Made by a program: the position numbers and the translations under genes. Positions 6,026-10,282 of a stretch of 10,282 nucleotides of DNA are shown one piece after another (position 1 is the first letter of the stretch; each line of letters starts with the position of its first letter). The notes beneath the pieces were generated by a model, which saw only the letters and a program-made list of their open reading frames with translations, was not told where the DNA came from and searched no databases. The DNA is from Pseudonocardiales bacterium (GTDB lineage: Bacteria > Actinomycetota > Actinomycetes > Mycobacteriales > Pseudonocardiaceae). Location: positions 1 through 10,282 of the forward strand of contig JACDBJ010000541.1 of assembly GCA_013695005.1 (NCBI GenBank). The letters run 5' to 3'.

Positions 6026-6382
6026 ATGGACCGCAAGCGCGCCAAGAAGCTGCTCACCGAACAGCTCGCCGAGCTGGACGAGCGCGAGGGCTGGGCCCGC
6101 GGCGATGGTGGCGAGCAGGTGCCGGACCAGGGCGCGGTGAGCCAGCATCCTGCCGACTACGGCAGCGACCTGGCGAACGAGATGGAGCGCGAGCTCATGG
6201 TGCAGACCATCTCCCGGGAGCGGCAACAGATCATGGACGCCCTGCAGCGGATCGAGGACGGCACCTACGGCCGATGCAGTGTCGACGGGGAACCGATCGA
6301 CGATGCCCGCTTGGAGGCCCGGCCGGAGGCCGAGATGTGCCTGCCCCACCAGGAGGAGGCCGAGCGCCACGGCCAACGCTGA
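6026..6382 (+). CDS. DksA/TraR-family protein with degenerate zinc-finger
   Basis: A 118-aa cytoplasmic protein. A charged N-terminal helix (1-22) and a longer coiled-coil-like helix (47-77, ending MDALQRIEDG) precede the DksA/TraR zinc-finger region (PF01258): YGRCSVDGEPIDDARLEARP (81-100), then MCLPHQ (104-109). Family members bind in the RNA polymerase secondary channel, and DksA modulates initiation together with ppGpp. The usual four cysteines are CxxC...CxxC. Here the pattern is C84-D87 and C105-H108, so two ligands are changed; this C-x-x-D/C-x-x-H form recurs in actinobacterial members and zinc binding may be weak or absent. GGAG at 6017-6020, 5 nt before the ATG at 6026, supports the start. 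A frame open upstream to 5936 would include the tandem repeats and is unlikely to be translated. Confidence 0.87.
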   Translation: MDRKRAKKLLTEQLAELDEREGWARGDGGEQVPDQGAVSQHPADYGSDLANEMERELMVQTISRERQQIMDALQRIEDGTYGRCSVDGEPIDDARLEARPEAEMCLPHQEEAERHGQR

Positions 6383-6398
6383 CCGCTGCGCACCACGG

Positions 6399-6600
6399 CT
6401 AGGCGAGCGGGTCGTCCCCAGGGTCTCGGTCAATCACGTGCATGGCCGCCTCCTCCGCGGAGGCCGCCCCGCCGTCGACTCCTCTGGATCGTGGTTTCAG
6501 CCGGGCTCTCCACGGCGCTTGCGGTAGAGCACCCCACCTGGTAGTCGGCGCGGTCCTGCCGTGGCTGCTGGTCTGGCACGGAATTCGGGTACCCAGCGGG
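6399..6600 (-). pseudogene. Possible decayed DUF5709-like protein, C-terminal remnant
   Basis: On the minus strand the codons before a TAG at 6399-6401 read DGGAASAEEAAMHVIDRD. This resembles, from memory, the C-terminus of actinobacterial DUF5709 proteins (a DxGxDGG...SAEEAAMHV ending). The frame opens at 6644, but its upstream part is rich in Arg, Pro, Trp and Cys and unlike that family. The two other minus-strand frames also fail to give a continuous match: one meets a stop near 6493, the other gives a weak polar sequence. The likely reading is a truncated, frameshifted copy of a small stress-associated gene. A real 81-aa protein starting at 6644 cannot be excluded. Confidence 0.4.
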
Positions 6601-6643
6601 GTCGAACCGGTACACGGCTCGTCACACCAACTCCCTGGACACA

Positions 6644-6681
6644 CCGATAGCCCCGACGACAGGAGTCGCCGGGGCTATCGG
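6644..6681 (-). terminator. Strong hairpin, probable terminator of the hydrophilic protein gene
   Basis: Twelve paired bases (CCGATAGCCCCG at 6644-6655 with CGGGGCTATCGG at 6670-6681) are followed inward by one A/C mismatch and four more pairs (6657-6660 with 6665-6668) around an AGGA loop. It starts 23 bp beyond the stop of the minus-strand gene ending at 6705. There is no T-run, which is common for actinobacterial terminators. It could also act on readthrough from the plus-strand DksA-like gene, or protect the 3' end of the RNA. Confidence 0.65.
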
Positions 6682-6704
6682 GCTATGCGTGGAGAGTGGT
6701 TCGA

Positions 6705-7220
6705 TCAGCCGCCCTGGTCGCCGGAGGGCATGACCGGGGAGTTCGGGTCCCGGTTCTTCTGCGCGCCGACGCTGTCGTCCAGGTCGGCCTCGCCGGGCTT
6801 GCCGTAGGCACGGTCGCTCTTGCCGTGCGTGCCGGTCTCGGCCCAGTCCTTCGGGTCGTCCTTGGCCAGCTCTTCGCCACTCTTGCCGTAGCTCTTGCCG
6901 ACGCCGTGCGGGCCGCTCGGGTTCATTTCGGTCGAGCTGATCCCGTCGCGCTCCTCGTCGGAGATCTCCCGGCCCTCGCCGGGCGGCGGCGCGTACTCGT
7001 CGGCCCGGAACGCCTTGTGGTCGGCCTCGGCCGCTGCGCCGGTCTTGTCGTTACGGCCCTCGTACGGGGGCACGAGCGCGTCCGGCTCGAACCGACCCGC
7101 AGGGTTGTCTGCCTGCGGCCCACGAGCTGCCGCCCCACCAGGCTGCTGCGCCCGGGTGTTCTGCTTGTGGACGTTGTCGAGCTCTGCGTCTTGGTCTTTC
7201 TGTGCGTCTTGATCGGCCAC
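6705..7220 (-). CDS. Hydrophilic, probably disordered stress-type protein
   Basis: A 171-aa protein with no cysteine, a single tryptophan (W126), no membrane segment, and very high Asp, Glu, Lys, Gly, Gln and Pro. I do not recognise a named family. The N-terminus (1-40) is rich in Asp/Gln/Ala. The middle has FEPDALVPPYEGRNDKTGAA (44-63) and FRADEYAPPPGEG (71-83). The C-terminal half has two related units: HGVGKSYGKSGEELAKDD (105-122) and HGKSDRAYGKPGEADLDD (132-149). This composition is like hydrophilins and other desiccation or osmotic-stress proteins that stay unfolded; the role is inferred from composition only. The start is the GTG at 7220 with GAGAGGAG upstream at normal spacing; the frame stays open to 7358, but the added part has no site and ordinary composition. 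It has a possible stress promoter upstream and a strong hairpin downstream, so it is probably a single-gene unit. Confidence 0.75.
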   Translation of the reverse strand: MADQDAQKDQDAELDNVHKQNTRAQQPGGAAARGPQADNPAGRFEPDALVPPYEGRNDKTGAAAEADHKAFRADEYAPPPGEGREISDEERDGISSTEMNPSGPHGVGKSYGKSGEELAKDDPKDWAETGTHGKSDRAYGKPGEADLDDSVGAQKNRDPNSPVMPSGDQGG

Positions 7221-7271
7221 GTCGCGCTCCTCTCGATCTTGAGCGCCTCGGCTGGACGCCGTGGGACAGGT

Positions 7272-7295
7272 TTCCCCGCTCTGAATCATGCAAAC
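7272..7295 (-). promoter_or_regulatory. Possible SigB/SigF-like promoter of the hydrophilic protein gene
   Basis: On the minus strand GTTT (7295-7292) is followed after 14 nt by GGGGAA (7277-7272), one mismatch from the variant GGGTAA. Transcription would start near 7265, giving a leader of about 45 nt with the ribosome-binding site. The -35 is good and the -10 imperfect. Confidence 0.35.
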
Positions 7296-7349
7296 TTCCG
7301 CCGGCCCCCACGCCGGCAGCTGTGACCCGAAAGTGGCGCCTGACCTGGG

Positions 7350-7375
7350 GTGTAGCACCGCTCTACTCCGGGTAT
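7350..7375 (+). promoter_or_regulatory. SigB/SigF-like promoter of the Holin-X/DUF3618/DUF4235 operon
   Basis: GTGT (7350-7353), 16 nt, GGGTAT (7370-7375) is a good match to the actinobacterial stress-sigma consensus on the correct strand. The -10 ends only 9 nt before the ATG at 7385, so the transcript would start at or within a few bases of that codon. This implies a leaderless message, or translation from the in-frame ATG at 7394 or 7403. Confidence 0.5.
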
Positions 7376-7384
7376 CGCAGAGGC

Positions 7385-7735
7385 ATGACTCAGATGACGA
7401 CCATGTTCGAACGGCCGGATCTCAAGGAGGCCTCGACCGGACAGCTGGTGCGCCGGCTCTCCGAGCAGCTCGGCGAATTGCTGCGAGGCGAAATGGAGCT
7501 GGCCAAGGTCGAGTTGCGGGACAAGGGCAAGCGTGTCGGCGCGGGCGCCGGGTTGGCCGGGGCAGCCGGGGTACTGGCGCTCTTCGGCCTCGCCGCGTTC
7601 ATCACCGCAGCAATCGCGGCCCTGGCGCTGATCGGCCGCTCGCAGATCAAGCGGGGCACGCCGCCGCTGCCGGAACAGGCGATCAGCGGCATCAAGCAGG
7701 ACGTGGAAGCGGTCAAGGCGGGCGTTCGACGGTGA
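7385..7735 (+). CDS. Holin-X (phage holin superfamily III) membrane protein, shortened
   Basis: A 116-aa protein matching the actinobacterial Holin-X/phage_holin_3_6 family (PF07332). Despite the name, these are chromosomal membrane proteins of unknown role and not evidence of prophage. Residues 14-50 form the amphipathic cytoplasmic helix typical of the family (STGQLVRRLSEQLGELLRGE at 17-36, then ELAKVELRDKGKR). Residues 52-84 are one hydrophobic stretch. ALIGRSQIKRGTPPLPEQAI (81-100) and DVEAVKAG (106-113) match the usual C-terminus. Relatives are normally about 135-145 aa with two membrane helices; here roughly 20-25 residues between FITAAIAAL and ALIGR seem missing. No ribosome-binding site fits ATG 7385 given the promoter position; ATG 7394 has CAGAGG (7378-7383) 10 nt upstream. 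It overlaps the next gene by 4 bp (GTGA). Confidence 0.85.
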   Translation: MTQMTTMFERPDLKEASTGQLVRRLSEQLGELLRGEMELAKVELRDKGKRVGAGAGLAGAAGVLALFGLAAFITAAIAALALIGRSQIKRGTPPLPEQAISGIKQDVEAVKAGVRR

Positions 7736-8154
7736 CGACATACGAGTCTGACCCCACGGGTCCGGTGGCATCCGGTTCCCTGGCGGCGCCGCACGGTGGC
7801 GCATTGAACGGCGAGCGCGGCGCCGACGAGCTGCGCGTCGACCTCAGCCGGCTGCGCACCGAGCTCGGCGAGACCGTGGAGGCGCTGGTCGACCGGCTCG
7901 ACGTGCCGGCAAGGGTGCAGGGCAAGGCGCGCGAGGTGGCGGACCGCGCCAAGGAGACTGCGGCGCAGGTCGTGGACCAGGCGCAGCAGAAGGCGCAGCT
8001 GGCCCAGCAGAAGGCCCAGGAGGCCGGCCATCTGGTTGCCCAGAAGGTCCCCGACGTGGTGCGGGAGCGCTCCGGCCGGACCGCTGCGTTGGCCGGCGTC
8101 GTGGTGCTGGTCGGCCTGCTGGTCGCCGGGGTTCTGGTCCGGAGGTCGGGGTGA
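7732..8154 (+). CDS. DUF3618 domain membrane-anchored protein
   Basis: A 140-aa protein starting at a GTG that overlaps the previous stop. Residues 1-31 are polar and variable. Residues 33-60, ELRVDLSRLRTELGETVEAL followed by VDRLDVPAR, match DUF3618 (PF12277). Residues 62-105 are a long Ala/Gln/Lys-rich helix with two near-repeats, QAQQKAQLAQQKAQEAG (83-99), likely coiled coil. Residues 117-136 are a single membrane segment, with RRSG at the C-terminus, so the helix most likely faces the cytoplasm. The function of DUF3618 is unknown. Its tight linkage to Holin-X and DUF4235 genes is common in actinobacteria and suggests a shared envelope role. Start choice is forced by the GTGA overlap; the frame is open upstream but that part is antiparallel shadow of the neighbour. 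Confidence 0.87.
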   Translation: MTTYESDPTGPVASGSLAAPHGGALNGERGADELRVDLSRLRTELGETVEALVDRLDVPARVQGKAREVADRAKETAAQVVDQAQQKAQLAQQKAQEAGHLVAQKVPDVVRERSGRTAALAGVVVLVGLLVAGVLVRRSG

Positions 8155-8411
8155 GCGGCAAGGCGGCCAAGATCGCCTACAAGCCGATCGGGCTGATCAT
8201 CAGCGTGCTCGGCGGCGTGCTGGCCAGCGTCGTGTTCGGGCAGCTGTGGAAGCGGATCTCCGGCGAGGACGAGGCGCCGGACGCCACCTCCGACGACTAC
8301 GGCACCCGTGAGGTGCTGGCCGCCGCCGCGCTGCAGGGGGCGGTGTTCGGTGTGGTGAAGGCAGCCGTCGACCGGGCCGGGATGAAGGGCGTCCGCAAGC
8401 TCGTCGGCTGA
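8151..8411 (+). CDS. DUF4235 small membrane protein
   Basis: An 86-aa protein matching DUF4235 (PF14019): KIAYKPIGLIISVLGGVLAS (7-26), then VVFGQLWKRISGEDEAPDA (27-45) and YGTREVLAAAALQGAVFGVV (50-69), ending AAVDRAGMKGVRKLVG. Two membrane segments (about 11-32 and 54-74) with a charged loop between them. The GTG at 8151 overlaps the DUF3618 stop by 4 bp, and GGAGG at 8141-8145 is 5 nt upstream. It is the last gene of the operon and converges with the MDR dehydrogenase 16 bp away; no terminator hairpin fits in that gap. Function unknown; small integral membrane protein of probable envelope-stress association. Confidence 0.88.
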   Translation: MSGKAAKIAYKPIGLIISVLGGVLASVVFGQLWKRISGEDEAPDATSDDYGTREVLAAAALQGAVFGVVKAAVDRAGMKGVRKLVG

Positions 8412-8427
8412 CCGGGAGACGGGCGAC

Positions 8428-9513
8428 TCACGGCGCGAAGGCGAACACCACCTGGATGACGTGCCGGCGGCGGGCGGCAAGGTCGGCGAGCAGCCCGGGC
8501 CCGTCCTCCACCGGCAGCACGTCGGTGATCATGTGCTTGCGCACCGCGTCGCCATGCTCGCGCAGCAGCCTGATGGTCTCCGCCGACAGCCGCTCGCGGT
8601 CCCAGGTGTGGGCGAGGCCGCGTGGCACCCGGCCGATCTGGGCGCAGCGGATGCCCAGGCCGTTGTGGTGGAACTCCTCGCCGAGCCGGACGGCACCAGC
8701 GTCGTCGGCGTAGAACGCCAGGTCGATCACCGTGCCCTGCGGCCGCAGCAGCCGCAGCGCCAGCGCCAGCGACGCCGCCCGCCCGCGGCACTGGAAGACC
8801 ACGTCGGCTCCGCGGTCGCCCGGTCCACGCCTCCACCTGGTCTTCAGCGCGACCGCAGGGTCCTCGGCGTCGATATCGAGCGCCTGCAGACCGAGGCCGA
8901 CGGCCGCGGCCCTACGCCGCGGCGTCGGGTCGAGCACGACGACCTCTTCCGCCCGGCCCGCGAGCGCGAACAGCCCGGTGAGCAGCCCGACCACACCGCC
9001 GCCGACCACCGCCACACGGCGGCCCTGCACCCCGTCGGCGAGCGAGCGGACGTCCGTCCCGTATACGTCCGCCGCCGCATGAAGCAAGCCGTTCGCGCAG
9101 ATCGGACCCATGTGCGCGACGTAGACGCCCAGCAGCTCGTCGAGGCCGTCGGGCAGCATCACCATGCGCTCGCGCAACGGGTCGAACCGGTAGCCGCTGC
9201 GATGCCCGTAGGCCATGGCCAGCAGCGCTCCCACCGCGACACCCGGGCTGTCGCTGTGCACCACGCGGCCGACCTCCATGTAGCCCAGGCGCTCGACCGG
9301 GTAGCCGACCCGCGGCTGGTCAGCGCGGAACAGCCCGAGCTCGGGGTCGAACGACGACGAGAGGAACGGGTTGGTGCCGGTGAACATGGTCAGCTCGGTG
9401 CCGGCGGACAGCCCGCTGTAGACGGTCTGGACGTGCACGGGGCCGTCGGAGTCGGGCAGCTCCCGCACCGACGCGACGCCGGCCCGCTCCACGACGAGTG
9501 CCCGGTCAGCCAT
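8428..9513 (-). CDS. MDR-superfamily (alcohol dehydrogenase-like) oxidoreductase lacking zinc ligands
   Basis: A 361-aa protein with the medium-chain dehydrogenase/reductase fold. The N-terminal catalytic domain contains VYSGLSAGTELTMFTG (31-46), where zinc enzymes have CGICGSD-like ligands, and LGYMEVGRVV (76-85), where they have GHE..G.V. The Cys and His-Glu zinc ligands and the four-cysteine structural lobe are all absent, so zinc catalysis is unlikely. Residues 166-195 are a nucleotide-binding fold (VAVVGGGVVG; strand 2 ends in VVVLD195, favouring NAD(H)). The SGxSAGTE motif also occurs in BchC-like dehydrogenases and in sugar or secondary-metabolite MDR enzymes. The ATG at 9513 has GGTGG about 5 nt upstream and overlaps the Gfo/Idh/MocA stop by 8 bp, so the two are translationally coupled. 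The frame is open far upstream, but that part is a shadow of the neighbour. Substrate unknown; a polyol or sugar is inferred from the neighbour. Confidence 0.82.
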   Translation of the reverse strand: MADRALVVERAGVASVRELPDSDGPVHVQTVYSGLSAGTELTMFTGTNPFLSSSFDPELGLFRADQPRVGYPVERLGYMEVGRVVHSDSPGVAVGALLAMAYGHRSGYRFDPLRERMVMLPDGLDELLGVYVAHMGPICANGLLHAAADVYGTDVRSLADGVQGRRVAVVGGGVVGLLTGLFALAGRAEEVVVLDPTPRRRAAAVGLGLQALDIDAEDPAVALKTRWRRGPGDRGADVVFQCRGRAASLALALRLLRPQGTVIDLAFYADDAGAVRLGEEFHHNGLGIRCAQIGRVPRGLAHTWDRERLSAETIRLLREHGDAVRKHMITDVLPVEDGPGLLADLAARRRHVIQVVFAFAP

Positions 9514-10282
9514 CGCCGCCACCAAGAGCCATCGGCCGACTCGCCGTGACGGAGGCCGCCAGCGCGCAGGCCAACCGGTGCGAACGCAGCGCCTCGACGT
9601 AGTCGACCACCTCGGCAGGCCGGCCCAGTACGGCGTCGACGAACGCTCGGTCGGCGGCGACCTTCGCCTCGTCCGGGTCCACGGTGTAGCGGCGCGCTTC
9701 GCCCGGGTCGCGGACCTCGAGCCAGTCCTCGCCGACGCCGAGCACCAGGTCGTCGGCGCAGATCTCCAGACCGGCCCGGTGTTTCCACGAGAGTCCACAG
9801 GTGGCCGCGAGGGTTCCGACCGCGCCGGAGGAGAAGCGCAGGATGGCCGCGCTGGCGCCGTCCAAGTCCGCGCCTTCCTCGTCGGTCGGCGGTCGGGCGT
9901 CGGCGATCGCATGCACCTCGGCGACCTCGCCGGCCAGCAGCCTGGCCAGGTCCAGCACGTGCACCGCCTGCTCCACGAGCTGGCCGCCGGACAGATCCAG
10001 CCTGCTCCACCACGGAACCGGCGGCACCTTGTCCAGCCACGATCCCGACACCAGGCGAAGGGCCCGGCCCTCGAGAACGCGCGCCGCCATCCGCACCGTT
10101 GCCGCGTAGCGCCAGTGGTGGCCGACGGCGGTCGCCACACCCGCTGCCGCGAGCTGCGCCGCGACCACCTCCGCCACCCCGACGTCCAGGGCCAGGGGTT
10201 TCTCGACGAACACCGCGGCGCCACAGGCTGCGGCCGCCGCCTCGGGCTCGCCGTGCGCGAACGGCGGCACGCAGACGTATAC
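9506..10282 (-). CDS. Gfo/Idh/MocA family oxidoreductase (partial, N-terminus off right edge)
   Basis: The last 258 residues of an NAD(P)-dependent oxidoreductase of the Gfo/Idh/MocA family, acting typically on sugars, inositols or UDP-sugars in the cytoplasm. The visible sequence starts in the middle of the Rossmann domain with VYVCVPPFAHGEPE and continues to VFVEKPLALD, where K28 (fragment numbering) is the EKP lysine of the family. AVGHHWRY (52-59) and GGQLVEQAVHVLDLARLLAG (99-118), with H108 as the likely catalytic histidine region, belong to the C-terminal sheet domain. About 70-90 N-terminal residues including the GxGxxG motif are missing because the window ends. It overlaps the downstream MDR gene by 8 bp. 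Such oxidoreductase pairs are found in sugar-modification or catabolic clusters, so more sugar-related genes are expected beyond the right edge. Confidence 0.85.
   Translation of the reverse strand, partial: VYVCVPPFAHGEPEAAAAACGAAVFVEKPLALDVGVAEVVAAQLAAAGVATAVGHHWRYAATVRMAARVLEGRALRLVSGSWLDKVPPVPWWSRLDLSGGQLVEQAVHVLDLARLLAGEVAEVHAIADARPPTDEEGADLDGASAAILRFSSGAVGTLAATCGLSWKHRAGLEICADDLVLGVGEDWLEVRDPGEARRYTVDPDEAKVAADRAFVDAVLGRPAEVVDYVEALRSHRLACALAASVTASRPMALGGGDG

Larger units (their letters stand above)
6383..6704. other. Intergenic region (322 bp) with DUF5709-like remnant and hairpin
   Basis: This stretch lies between the DksA-like gene and the converging hydrophilic protein gene. It holds the DUF5709-like remnant on the minus strand (6399-6600) and the strong hairpin at 6644-6681. 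A GGGTACCC at 6587-6594 resembles a SigB/F -10 in both directions, but no suitable -35 has the right spacing (GTGT at 17 nt on the minus strand is the closest). Nothing else recognisable was seen. Confidence 0.5.

Noticed and set aside
6452..6463. Palindrome CCTCCGCGGAGG as an operator
   Set aside because: It falls inside the Ala/Glu codons of the DUF5709-like remnant, where GC-rich palindromes arise easily.
6587..6594. GGGTACCC as a further stress promoter
   Set aside because: No -35 element at 14-16 nt on either strand and no intact gene follows; the hexamer is expected by chance several times in this window.
7301..7320. GCCGGC repeats as a regulatory inverted repeat
   Set aside because: GCCGGC is self-complementary and very frequent at this base composition, so two close copies carry little weight.
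7385..7735. Prophage or lysis cassette suggested by a holin-family protein
   Set aside because: The family is a chromosomal actinobacterial membrane protein linked to DUF3618 and DUF4235; no endolysin, integrase or phage structural gene is present.
9514..10224. Upstream extension of the MDR dehydrogenase as a 598-aa fusion
   Set aside because: The added N-terminal part is a shifted frame of the Gfo/Idh/MocA gene, rich in Arg, Ser and Trp; the ATG at 9513 has a ribosome-binding site and the family N-terminus.

Overview
The window is very GC-rich, with GTG starts, GTGA stop/start overlaps and families typical of high-GC Actinomycetota. A soil or plant-associated actinomycete (for example Pseudonocardiaceae) is a reasonable guess, but nothing here fixes the genus. 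There are 12 protein-coding genes that look intact or are cut only by the window edge, and two gene remnants. I saw no tRNA, rRNA, CRISPR array, insertion sequence or phage structural gene.

Layout: (1) 1-733, minus: N-terminal part of a multi-spanning membrane protein with a rhomboid-like layout, running off the left edge. (2) 734-1060: a divergent intergenic region with two operator-like inverted repeats. (3) 1061-2428, plus: a bile-acid:sodium-symporter-family transporter and a flavin-reductase-like FMN-binding protein, almost touching. (4) 2429-2757: a frameshifted VOC/glyoxalase-like tail on the minus strand. (5) 2758-3873, plus: a poxvirus-type DNA topoisomerase IB. (6) 3888-4289, minus: a ChaB protein with a C-terminal Rho-N/SAP-like module. 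Divergent from it, 4406-5920, plus: a DAO-type FAD oxidoreductase fused to a Rieske domain. (7) 6026-6382, plus: a DksA/TraR-type protein with half of its zinc cysteines replaced, preceded by three tandem 14-bp repeats. (8) 6383-6704: a DUF5709-like remnant and a strong hairpin. (9) 6705-7220, minus: a very hydrophilic, probably disordered protein. (10) 7385-8411, plus: a tightly overlapping operon of Holin-X, DUF3618 and DUF4235 membrane proteins. (11) 8428-10282, minus: an MDR dehydrogenase and a Gfo/Idh/MocA oxidoreductase, overlapping by 8 bp, the latter running off the right edge.

The core from about 3.9 to 8.4 kb reads as a general-stress island. Four transcription units there have upstream elements resembling the actinobacterial SigB/SigF promoter (GNNT or GTTT, 14-16 nt, then GGGTAT/GGGTAC or a near match). 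The products also fit a stress role: small envelope-associated membrane proteins, ChaB, a hydrophilin-like protein, a DksA/TraR-like protein and a Rieske oxidoreductase. The topoisomerase sits next to this set but shows no such promoter. The shared regulation is an inference from short motifs that also occur by chance at this base composition.

No wholly new multi-gene system can be demonstrated from this sequence. The best leads are the tandem repeat array before the DksA-like gene, the possibly leaderless Holin-X operon with its shortened membrane region, the Rieske-oxidoreductase/ChaB divergon, and the MDR protein lacking zinc ligands paired with a sugar-type oxidoreductase.
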